Origin: Yamadazyma tenuis
Taxonomy: Eukaryota > Ascomycota > Pichiomycetes > Serinales > Debaryomycetaceae
NCBI RefSeq assembly: GCF_029203305.1
Contig: NC_089463.1
Location: 372,001-436,000, forward strand
DNA length: 64,000 nucleotides
Reading direction: 5' to 3'
The notes below the pieces were generated by a model, which worked only from the letters and a program-made list of their open reading frames with translations, was not told the origin of the DNA and did not search any database. Below are positions 1 through 8,336 of the stretch, one piece after another. The translations under genes were made by a program, and so were the position numbers. Position 1 is the stretch's first letter; each line of letters opens with the position of its first letter.

Positions 1-413
1 ATGCCATGGCAGTCACCCGTAACGTGATGTTCGAGCCTTCATTATCACCTGGAGGAGGAGCCACTGAAATGGCAGTTTCTGTCAAGTTGGCCGAAAAGGC
101 CAAATCCATCGAAGGTGTTGCCCAATGGCCATACCAGGCAGTTGCCGATGCTTTCGAGGTGATTCCAAGAACGTTGATTCAGAACTGTGGAGGACACCCA
201 ATAAGGATCTTGTCTCAGTTAAGAGCCAAACACTCCAGTGGAAACCATACGTTTGGTATTGATGGAGAAGCTGGTAAGGTGGTGGACATGAACGAGTACG
301 GGATCTGGGAACCCGAGGTGATCAAGCACCAATCGATTAAGACCGCCATTGAAAGCGCGTGTCTTTTGTTGAGAGTCGATGACATTGTCAGCGGAGTCCG
401 CCAACAAGAGTAG
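1..413 (+). CDS. CCT3: CCT3, chaperonin TRiC/CCT gamma subunit (3' part only)
   Basis: This is the C-terminal 136 or so residues of a group II chaperonin subunit; the 5' part lies before the window. The phrase NVMFEPSLSPGGGATEMAVS and the ending LRVDDIVSGVR are characteristic of the gamma subunit rather than of other CCT subunits. The GGGATE segment belongs to the conserved equatorial ATPase region of the family. In the cell CCT folds actin, tubulin and WD40 proteins in the cytosol. The frame is open from base 1 (codons start at position 3), so the methionine at position 6 is internal and not a start. The stop is TAG at 411-413. Confidence 0.95.
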   Translation, partial: AMAVTRNVMFEPSLSPGGGATEMAVSVKLAEKAKSIEGVAQWPYQAVADAFEVIPRTLIQNCGGHPIRILSQLRAKHSSGNHTFGIDGEAGKVVDMNEYGIWEPEVIKHQSIKTAIESACLLLRVDDIVSGVRQQE

Positions 414-1576
414 GTATATAGTATACTTTGTAAGAAGTAAGAATACATGAAGAGCATTCGCTCTGCTCATTTATCATTCTTTTGATGGTTCTCCTCAGAT
501 GACGGTATGACAGGGTATATACAGTTGGCCAACTAGAGTAGAATTTGATCTTTTTGCACCCATTGCTACCATAAACAAAAAGTTCAGATACGTGATCTAA
601 TACTCTACTATTCTATCCGTCTCACTTGACTTCGTGTTATCACATTCAATGTTTCTCTTTACGGACATCATGAGTTGCATTGTTTACCAGAGACTTTACA
701 GTTGAAGCAGTTCAAGTCATAACTTTGAAATTCTCCTTTGACCCATACACCCGAGTGAAATATTGTGCATGGGTCGTGTCACAATCATTCTACAACGCAA
801 TTGACAGCAGGTGGTCCAAATTCGAGTGGCTGCTGGCAGGAGTTGGTGGAGTCACGTCCTTCAGATGCAGCTAATTCCGCATCTGCAAAATAACATCTCG
901 ATTGTAGCAAAATGTGAGCAAATCCTCACAGCAATGGAATTCAACGCGATACCCTTACCAGCCACCAAAAATAGATATAGCGTTTTTCATATGATAACTG
1001 GACAGCTAATCCCGGACACGGAACACTAATTGTAGCCTTTCTATTGGTTCCATCTGATGAACACTCAGAAAACTGGGCTAATCTACGACGTCGAATAGTT
1101 TATGACAATAACGTAGTGCTTACATGGAAGGAGGAACCGATGTATCTGCACGGAACAATAGTACTCAGTCATTAAGCCAAATTCCCGGTTGCTTAACTGA
1201 TCATTCATAAAAATACTACACTTCTTCTTCCTCACAATAGAAGCGGCTGCAACTCGCGCAGTGCGTATTTTGATTTTCCACAAATCTAGTAAATCAAACA
1301 GGTACCTTTAGACACAATGAAATTTCCCTGATGAAGTAGGCTTGTGTTGACAAATCACTCCCCTTTTGGAAGCCACTACCACTGCAAACAAAGGTCGCTG
1401 GTGAGAAAAAGGAAGTCGGATCTAAAACTTTCATCCTACCAATTTTTTGCTTTCTTTCAATAAGGCTCCTATTCCAACCAAGCCTCTATTTGGTACCCCA
1501 TTCCTTTGTCGTTTGTCATTTCCATTGCATCTCACACCTCCTGGGTTCCTCTTGTTCATTCTAGCATTTCTGTCTC
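414..1576. other. intergenic region, CCT3 3' side and CYK3 promoter
   Basis: These 1.16 kb between two plus-strand genes hold no reading frame with recognisable protein features; the open frames are under 75 codons and have no domain. I see no tRNA or snoRNA pattern. An ACCAGC at 957-962 matches the core of Ace2/Swi5 sites, which would suit a cytokinesis gene downstream, but it is about 615 bp from the CYK3 start and a 6-mer is weak evidence. The last 150 bases are pyrimidine-rich on the plus strand. Confidence 0.5.
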
Positions 1577-4500
1577 ATGTCAATTCCTCCTCTTCCTTTT
1601 CGAGTTAAAACCACCGTGTCATGGGCCGGTGAGCAAGAAGGAGATTTGGGGTTTCTTGAAAATGAAGTGATCGACGTATTTTCCATCGTCGACGAAAGCT
1701 GGTGGAGTGGTAAGCTTCGCAGAAACCACTCCGAAGGAATCTTCCCCAAGGATTACGTCAAGATCATCGAAGCTCCTTCCTTGGCCAATTCCACCTCAAA
1801 CACTCCAAGCAAGCAGAGTACACCTGTCAAGGACAACGATTATCGAAACAGCAGAAACACCACCCCAGTCAAGAAGCACCTGCTGGTTCTGCCCAAAAAG
1901 TCGTACATGGAAGACTTCAGCTTTGACAACAGCTATGAAAATGCCACCATGTCCCGGTCAGCAGGGCCCTACACCAAGCAAAAAAGGTCCTCCAAGCATC
2001 AGAAAGATGACTCTCGACAACGAGAAATCGAACGCTTCAAGGTGTTGCAGCAACAGCAAGAGTACCACATTAAGAAGGCATCCGAGATGGATAGACAGAA
2101 GAGGCTTCTGCAACAAGACTTTGGTAGAACCTCCGTACTTGAGTCCCCTACTCAATCCAAGCACAACGGAGGGTCACGGTTCAGACCCCAATCTTCCAAC
2201 TTGGAGTACTCTAATACCAGACAAGCATCCACCCCCAACTTTAGAGCTCTCAATCAAAACTACGAATTTAACAACCAGACGGTTGAGAGCTTTTCTCCCG
2301 AGTCGTCTCCTAGGCAAATGAAATCAAAACAGAACCTTTATCTGTTGGAAGATATCAGCCTGGATCCTGAGCTTGATGAAATTGCCTTGAAGAAGAAGCA
2401 GCTTGAGTTGGAGATTTTGCATTTGGAAGAGCTCCAGAGATCAAGTGTTCAAAAGAAAAATAAGTCTTCCTCTAGTCCAAACCGGTTTAAAGCCTATGAT
2501 CACTCTAACGACTCATATATTAGTGAAGATTTGATATCTTCCAAGAAAAATTATCATTCAAGAGAAGACTTGAGTAAGAAGTTATCGAGGTACCCAACTG
2601 ACGAAGAAATTGACGACTACGAGTATGGAAATACTCCTTTGACCATTTCCGACTCAAACTCCCCACCTCCGCCTCCTCCAAAACACAATTGGAGAAGTGA
2701 AGAAAAGCCAGAACCTTCAAGAATTCCATACGATGCCGATGATTTCAGGTTTTCGGGAAACGGTAATAAAATCATCTTGACAGAAGAAGAATTCTTGAGT
2801 TTGTCCCAGGTACAACAGGAGGAATTGAAGAACTCGATAAAGTCTCTTCAAAGTGACGTCTTAAACTTTTCCGAGTTCTCTGCCACTAGTGCTGGTTCTT
2901 TTCTTAGACATAAGTATGAGAAAGAGTATCAGGCCGAACAAGAGATCAGAATGAAGAATTTGTCCCTTCAAGATGAACTCATGCCTTCTGAAATGAATGG
3001 TGAAAATAAAGACGAGGAAAACAAGAACTTGATGGATACCATTTTTCAAGACAAAAAGTCAAGACACCCTAACATTTTCAAGAAGCTTTTAAAGAAGAAG
3101 GACGACGTCACTAATCCTTTGGAGCAGAGAATGCAGCAGGAAGAGGGAGAACGAGAAATAGACTGGACCACCTTTAAACTGGAATTGAACAGAATGAATA
3201 GTTTGACTAGTCAAGACAAGCAGGCCAGAACCAAAAGAGTGGTTAGAGAAGAACTTACTCTTATTGTCAAGCCGTTGGAGTTCCTTTCCGATATCAACAC
3301 CAATGAAACCATTGACAACGATTTTAGTGAGTTGAAGTTCTCTTCTGGCTGCTTTGAAAAAGTTGATACTTTCGCTAGTCGGTATAATATCAACTGTGAC
3401 TTGAATGATTTGATCAGTGACATTGGAGTCAAGTTCGGCACCAATAAGGTCAGTCAACTCAGAGCCGTTTTGATCCACTTTGCTAAGTTTGTAATCATTG
3501 AAGAAACTGGCAAAATTCAACAGACCAAACCTAAGTTAAACGATGTGTTGATGAAGGGAGAAGGTTCAGTGTACCAATTGAATTATTTACTCAAAAAGGT
3601 ATTGGACGCCTTAAGGATTCCTAGCGAGGTTGTATTGGGATTCTGGAAGAAGCCCAATGAGTTCTATCATGATGAACAATATATCATTAACCACTGTTGG
3701 TTGTCTGTTATCATTGAGAATCAATTCTTGTTTGTGGACTTGTTGAATTTCAAAGACACAGAAATCTGCAATATCAGACAAAAAGACTTCAACGAGTTCT
3801 ACTTCTTGGCACCTCCGTTGTCATTGATTTCCACTCATATACCTTCTGTGATTGATTTACAGCATGTCACACCACCCATTGATCAGAACATAGCGTTTTA
3901 CTTACCAAGATTATATTGTGGTTACTACAAGAACAACTTGAAGTTCGTCAACTTCAACAATGCCTTGACCAGATTAAAGGATTCGGAAATCTTTGAAATG
4001 GATATGAAAATCCCTACTAACGTGGAGTTATTTACGTTGATCAAAACTAGTAAAGTCACTTCTAATGAATTTAGTTTATGTCAAGTTTATTGGAAGAATA
4101 ACTCTCGGTATGCGAAAATCAAGGCCATTCTTCCTGAAGATCAAAAAATCGGAGTTTTGCAAATCTTTTCGGGTGAAAAGGGCTTGCAAAAACATTTCAA
4201 GAATATTCATGAACTTTCAGTTGTTGTGCCAATCTATCATCAAGGTGAATCTAAACCGGTGAAATTTGTTCCAAGGTATCCAACCGTACAAAGTCAAAAC
4301 AATGACTTGTACGTGAAATCTCCTCAGACAAACAAGATAATGGTCCGTAACTCTTACAACTTCGAGATATTGCAACACCCATCGGCTGGTCTTACCAACA
4401 GCTCCAAGATCTTGAATCAAGACTTCAAAATCGTCATTGAGTCTCCAAGCGGCAAGTACTTCAAGCTCTCCAAAACTGATCCCAACAAGCCATATGGATC

Positions 4501-4621
4501 TTTTGAAAGTATGTTTAAATGCCAAGAATTGGGACTCTACCGAGGATTGGTGATTGGAGATAGTGGTAATAGCTGGTATGTGTTTGCCCAGTGGGAGTGC
4601 ACACCTGGCACTGTCACCTAA
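1577..4621 (+). CDS. CYK3: CYK3-like cytokinesis protein (SH3 plus transglutaminase-like domain)
   Basis: The 1014-residue product has an N-terminal SH3 domain (about residues 8-63, with ALYDY-type core replaced by KTTVSWAGEQEGDL, then ESWWSGKL and GIFPKDYV). A long charged and Ser/Pro-rich linker follows, with a PPPPPPK stretch near 373. The C-terminal half is transglutaminase-like (about residues 600-760, with IPSEVVLGFW and NHCWLSVIIENQFLFVDLL). This order is that of yeast Cyk3, which acts at the bud neck with Hof1 and Inn1 to promote primary septum formation. The expected catalytic Cys before the helix is not present (GEGSVYQ, about 3556-3576), as in known Cyk3 proteins, so an enzyme activity is unlikely. 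Several CTG codons in the linker (for example in the KKHLLVLPKKS region) should be read as Ser. Confidence 0.9.
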   Translation: MSIPPLPFRVKTTVSWAGEQEGDLGFLENEVIDVFSIVDESWWSGKLRRNHSEGIFPKDYVKIIEAPSLANSTSNTPSKQSTPVKDNDYRNSRNTTPVKKHLLVLPKKSYMEDFSFDNSYENATMSRSAGPYTKQKRSSKHQKDDSRQREIERFKVLQQQQEYHIKKASEMDRQKRLLQQDFGRTSVLESPTQSKHNGGSRFRPQSSNLEYSNTRQASTPNFRALNQNYEFNNQTVESFSPESSPRQMKSKQNLYLLEDISLDPELDEIALKKKQLELEILHLEELQRSSVQKKNKSSSSPNRFKAYDHSNDSYISEDLISSKKNYHSREDLSKKLSRYPTDEEIDDYEYGNTPLTISDSNSPPPPPPKHNWRSEEKPEPSRIPYDADDFRFSGNGNKIILTEEEFLSLSQVQQEELKNSIKSLQSDVLNFSEFSATSAGSFLRHKYEKEYQAEQEIRMKNLSLQDELMPSEMNGENKDEENKNLMDTIFQDKKSRHPNIFKKLLKKKDDVTNPLEQRMQQEEGEREIDWTTFKLELNRMNSLTSQDKQARTKRVVREELTLIVKPLEFLSDINTNETIDNDFSELKFSSGCFEKVDTFASRYNINCDLNDLISDIGVKFGTNKVSQLRAVLIHFAKFVIIEETGKIQQTKPKLNDVLMKGEGSVYQLNYLLKKVLDALRIPSEVVLGFWKKPNEFYHDEQYIINHCWLSVIIENQFLFVDLLNFKDTEICNIRQKDFNEFYFLAPPLSLISTHIPSVIDLQHVTPPIDQNIAFYLPRLYCGYYKNNLKFVNFNNALTRLKDSEIFEMDMKIPTNVELFTLIKTSKVTSNEFSLCQVYWKNNSRYAKIKAILPEDQKIGVLQIFSGEKGLQKHFKNIHELSVVVPIYHQGESKPVKFVPRYPTVQSQNNDLYVKSPQTNKIMVRNSYNFEILQHPSAGLTNSSKILNQDFKIVIESPSGKYFKLSKTDPNKPYGSFESMFKCQELGLYRGLVIGDSGNSWYVFAQWECTPGTVT

Positions 4622-4813
4622 ACCCCCATAAAATTAGAATTTATAAATGCCCTCGCCTGGAGCTTCGTTTGTTTTCCACTTGCATCTATGCATCATTATC
4701 ACACATACACAGTTGCCAAAAAAAATGAAATCTGTCTTAATAGCTTAATCAATAAAACCGCATCTACATTTTTGCAGCATCAAGCCGCGATTTTTCAAGT
4801 TTTATATCTCAGT

Positions 4814-5779
4814 ATGACTGAAGTGAACGAATTGAAGTACTCGAAAGAGAGGAAAGTAGGAGAAGGAACCTACGCTGTGGTGTACCTAGGGAAACAGATG
4901 AAGACTAAGAGAAGCATAGCCATCAAGGAAATCAAAACTGGGCTCTTCAAAGATGGATTAGACATGTCTGCCATACGCGAAGTCAAGTATCTCCAAGAAC
5001 TCAAACACTTGAATGTCATAGAACTTATAGATGTGTTTTCGTCCGCCAACAACTTGAACTTGGTGCTCGAGTTCTTGCCGTGTGACTTGGAAGTGTTGAT
5101 CAAGGACCAGTCCATCATTTTTAAGCCTTCAGACATCAAATCGTGGTTGCTCATGACATTGAGAGGTGTTCATCATTGCCACAGAAACTTCATATTACAC
5201 CGAGACTTGAAGCCCAATAACTTGTTGATAGCACCCGATGGCCAGTTGAAGATAGCCGATTTTGGGTTGGCCCGTTCGTTGGGTAACCCTAATGAAGACT
5301 TGTCTCCCATGGTAGTGACTAGGTGGTATAGAGCCCCCGAATTATTGTTTGGAGCTAAACACTATACATATGCAGTTGATATCTGGGCGGTGGGGATAAT
5401 ATTCGCCGAGTTGATGTTACGAATCCCATATCTTCCAGGGAAAGACGATGTGGACCAATTGGACGTGACTTTTAGAGCCTTGGGAACCCCCACAGAACTG
5501 AATTGGCCCAATGTGTCATCATTACCCTTATACAACGCCTTGAAGGTGTACCCTCCTCCATCTCGGCAAGAGATTCGACTCCGGTTCAGTGCCGCCACAG
5601 AAAAGGCCTTGGATTTGTTGATGCTGATGACTCAGTTGGATCCTAGCAACAGGTGCGATCTGACCTCTGCCTTATTACACGAATATTTCCTAGAGTTACC
5701 CAAGCACACCACCCCGGCCCAGCTTCCTAAGAAGGGAGGTGTCCAGGAAGATGAGTCCAGTAAGAGAAGAAAACTCTGA
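4814..5779 (+). CDS. KIN28: KIN28, CDK7-type kinase of TFIIH
   Basis: The 321-residue protein is almost entirely a CDK catalytic domain. It has the glycine loop GEGTYAVVYLG, VAIK-type lysine in IAIKEIK, a DMSAIREVKYLQEL helix in place of PSTAIRE, HRDLKPNNLL, DFGLA and VVTRWYRAPELLFG. KEIKTGLFKDGLDMSAIREVKYLQEL is diagnostic of Kin28/CDK7. The kinase phosphorylates Ser5/Ser7 of the RNA polymerase II CTD within TFIIH, with cyclin Ccl1 and Tfb3. I start at 4814 (MTEVNELKYSKERKVGEG) because the family begins just before this; an in-frame ATG at 4688 would add 42 residues without family support. The activation-loop acceptor that is Thr in S. cerevisiae and human is Ser164 here (TCT at 5303-5305). 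Confidence 0.95.
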   Translation: MTEVNELKYSKERKVGEGTYAVVYLGKQMKTKRSIAIKEIKTGLFKDGLDMSAIREVKYLQELKHLNVIELIDVFSSANNLNLVLEFLPCDLEVLIKDQSIIFKPSDIKSWLLMTLRGVHHCHRNFILHRDLKPNNLLIAPDGQLKIADFGLARSLGNPNEDLSPMVVTRWYRAPELLFGAKHYTYAVDIWAVGIIFAELMLRIPYLPGKDDVDQLDVTFRALGTPTELNWPNVSSLPLYNALKVYPPPSRQEIRLRFSAATEKALDLLMLMTQLDPSNRCDLTSALLHEYFLELPKHTTPAQLPKKGGVQEDESSKRRKL

Positions 5780-5803
5780 TGTGTATAATAGAATATAAAC
5801 TTT

Positions 5804-6988
5804 TCATAAGAGCTGTTTGACATATTTGGCTATGGCCCAAGCCGATGTAAGTCCTGGACTCTCGATTCCTAACAAATTCACAAACCCAGGATATCCCTCT
5901 TCCTGTTTGATGAGGAAATCCACAAACCCTTTCTTGGTTTCCTCGGCCGATGCTATTTTGGGTCGAACTCCAGAGTACGATGGCAGTAACTCACCCAGTT
6001 GGAGGTGAGGAAAGTACCGCCTAACTGCCACATATGCAGCTTCCAAGTTGGCATGACTGGGGGTATAGTCGATTTCGTTGGCGTCGTTGACGTCGAGCCA
6101 CTCCAAGTCAGGTCCAAACTTGATCTGGCCTCCAATGTCAAAAGTCAAGTGCGTACCAAGAGCTGCGATATTGTGATTAGGGCACGGGTAGATCAAGGTA
6201 TCGGTGAACTTTCCCAACGACTTGACAGGCAGGTAGCTGAAATATGTCCCTTTGGCGAAGTATGGCGTGTAGTGCCGTTCGGGAGGTAGTAGAAGGTTGG
6301 ACACCTTTTGTGCATGGAGGCCAGCGGAATTAATCACCACATCAGCAGTAAACTCAAACGCCTCATCATCCTCTGTCGAACATGTCACCGTGTAGTTAGA
6401 AGTGCCACGGTTGTATTCGATGTCGGTGACGGTGGTGTTGAAGGCTGTGGTTCCTTCGTGGTTTTCCAATTGCGTCTGGTGGTAGAGCAAGTAGTCATGA
6501 GCAGAGATGATTCCGGTGGTGGGACTGTTCAATGCCAAAACCCCAGAAATGTGCGGATACCTGGATTTGAGCTGGCGATGCGATAAGAACTCGGTCTTAA
6601 CATCAAGTTCCTCCTTGACGTATTTGTGGAGTTTATGAAGGTACTCGGCCTCTTGCTCGTCTTGAGCCACCACCAACTTCCCACATTTTTGGACTGCCAC
6701 TTGCACCGAGTTGAACTTTCCAGTGTCAAGAGCATTGTAGATCAAGTTCCTGCCTTCGATACAGAGTTTGGACTTCAATGTGTGTTTGGGATAGTAGATT
6801 CCAGAGTGTACCACCTCTGAATTTCTGGAGGTGGTTTCCATGCCCAAATGCGGATTTTTCTCGATTAAAAGAACATTGTGGCCGTCTTTCTGGAATTCGG
6901 CAGCAATGGCTGTTCCCACGATTCCTCCTCCTATCACTGCATGCGAAAAGTCTGATCTGGCTGTGTGCAAGTATCTTATTAGTCTCAT
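5804..6988 (-). CDS. L-2-hydroxyglutarate dehydrogenase-like FAD oxidoreductase
   Basis: The 394-residue protein opens with a short basic leader (MRLIRYLHTARSD), then the dinucleotide-binding motif VIGGGIVGTAIAAEF and IEKNPHLGMETTSRNSEVVHSGIYY. This last phrase is the hallmark of the L2HGDH/LhgO branch of the DAO superfamily, as are SAHDYLLYHQ and the C-terminal SYSGVRPKI. The likely reaction is FAD-dependent oxidation of L-2-hydroxyglutarate to 2-oxoglutarate, probably in mitochondria given the leader. It converges with KIN28, whose stop is only 24 bp away. S. cerevisiae has no L2HGDH, only D-2-hydroxyglutarate enzymes, so this is not a universal yeast gene. A different 2-hydroxy acid as substrate cannot be excluded. 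Confidence 0.85.
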   Translation of the reverse strand: MRLIRYLHTARSDFSHAVIGGGIVGTAIAAEFQKDGHNVLLIEKNPHLGMETTSRNSEVVHSGIYYPKHTLKSKLCIEGRNLIYNALDTGKFNSVQVAVQKCGKLVVAQDEQEAEYLHKLHKYVKEELDVKTEFLSHRQLKSRYPHISGVLALNSPTTGIISAHDYLLYHQTQLENHEGTTAFNTTVTDIEYNRGTSNYTVTCSTEDDEAFEFTADVVINSAGLHAQKVSNLLLPPERHYTPYFAKGTYFSYLPVKSLGKFTDTLIYPCPNHNIAALGTHLTFDIGGQIKFGPDLEWLDVNDANEIDYTPSHANLEAAYVAVRRYFPHLQLGELLPSYSGVRPKIASAEETKKGFVDFLIKQEEGYPGFVNLLGIESPGLTSAWAIAKYVKQLL

Positions 6989-7454
6989 ATGAGCTGCACA
7001 GTGAATTCGCTGCCTGCGCGAAAGCTGGAACCGAATCCACTAGAAATGAACCAAAATAGCTAATAATTGACTGCAATCATTTTACTTTAGGCTATTGATA
7101 GTGTTGAAATAGTGTTTGATAATAAATGGATCTGGCGCCTTTTCTCTGATTTTTTGGAGGTTTTTGGAGCCTCCTTTAATGTTTTAAACTGTGTTCCACT
7201 CAAATTGTTTTAATTAGAGAACTGATAGATTTGGTGAATTTCACTTTATTTGCAAAACATCCGACAGCAAATAAATGAAGGTTTAAAAACCATTGAAAAT
7301 ATCGAAAACCACTGTACACACCTTTAAGCATACTAATCTCCATTATTATCACGAATAGGTCTATAACTTGAACCTCTTTACAACATGATATTTTCTGTCA
7401 CACATAGCACTCTATTACTGCAAAAGCATCCCGCGACAAAAACTATCTGATGAC
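6989..7454. promoter_or_regulatory. divergent promoter between the L2HGDH-like gene and SYF2
   Basis: This is a 466-bp A/T-rich interval between two divergently read genes, so it should carry both promoters. A small inverted element, GGAGG and CCTCC nine bases apart, sits at about 7156-7175. I see no RNA gene and no well-known yeast factor site that I would defend. Confidence 0.4.
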
Positions 7455-8042
7455 ATGGACAAGCTAGAGAGAATAAAGAAATTAAAAGAGGCCCGAAAGT
7501 CTGCGTCCCAAGAAAACGACAAAGAAGTTGGCATAGAGAAGAGGATAAAACGACTACAAGAAGTCAAAAGTCGTTCAGATAAAGTATTAGTTCCCGATCA
7601 CCCTCTGGAGAAACCAAACAACCCTGAGGATAAATCAAAAGTATTGAACTATACGATTGAAGACACAGATAAATGGAACCAGAAACAGGAGGCTAAGCGT
7701 CTTAAGAAAGGCAAAGGATTCGAGAACTTGAATCAAGTAGCTGCAATGACTTATAAAAAGGAAATAGCCGAGTTGGCAATCGATAAAGAAGCATACAAGA
7801 AACACCAACAGCAATTCAAACACAAGTCCGGCGACAGAGAAAGTATACATAACGATCTAGGGCTCAACCATAAACCCAGTTTGGAAGCATCCAAGGCTCT
7901 TGTGGAATCTATTCAAGAAAGTGATGCCAGGAAGATGAAAAAGCGTAGAAAAAAAGACGATGGAACCACAGATGCCTTCATAAATCAGAAAAATCGAGAC
8001 TTCAACCGGAAACTAGATCGCCAGTTGTTATCGAAGGACTGA
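7455..8042 (+). CDS. SYF2: SYF2, pre-mRNA splicing factor
   Basis: This 195-residue, Lys/Glu-rich, mostly helical protein matches the SYF2 family. The family core is seen in VLNYTIEDTDKWNQKQEAKRLKKGKGFENLNQVAAMTYKKEIAEL, and the C-terminus holds the expected NRDFNRKLDRQL. Syf2 is a component of the Prp19-associated (NTC) complex and works in spliceosome activation in the nucleus. Length is close to the S. cerevisiae protein (215). The ATG at 7455 is followed at once by MDKLERIKKLKEARK, the normal family N-terminus. The gene is relevant to the two introns found in this window. Confidence 0.92.
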   Translation: MDKLERIKKLKEARKSASQENDKEVGIEKRIKRLQEVKSRSDKVLVPDHPLEKPNNPEDKSKVLNYTIEDTDKWNQKQEAKRLKKGKGFENLNQVAAMTYKKEIAELAIDKEAYKKHQQQFKHKSGDRESIHNDLGLNHKPSLEASKALVESIQESDARKMKKRRKKDDGTTDAFINQKNRDFNRKLDRQLLSKD

Positions 8043-8336
8043 AAGCCTCTCCACCCTTCAAATGTAATTGCCTATAGCTTATAGATAGATAAAGAAAACA
8101 GTTACCCGGATACACTTGTTCGCAGAAAAGTCGAAAAACTGAAAAATACTCAAGCTCACTAGTAACAGTCAACCGCTAGTTGTATACCATTATAACTGCA
8201 TTGATTGCGTGCCATTCATCTATATTATTAGTGGTGTGAACAAACACTGTATAGTAAAGTGAGATAGAAACCCCTAATTTCACAAGCTCAACCTTCCAGT
8301 ATCTTACAGCCATCACCCCAACAGTAGTTCGACACA

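Noticed and set aside
680..1029. two overlapping short frames between CCT3 and CYK3
   Set aside because: They are 64 and 72 codons, overlap in different frames and have no recognisable features.
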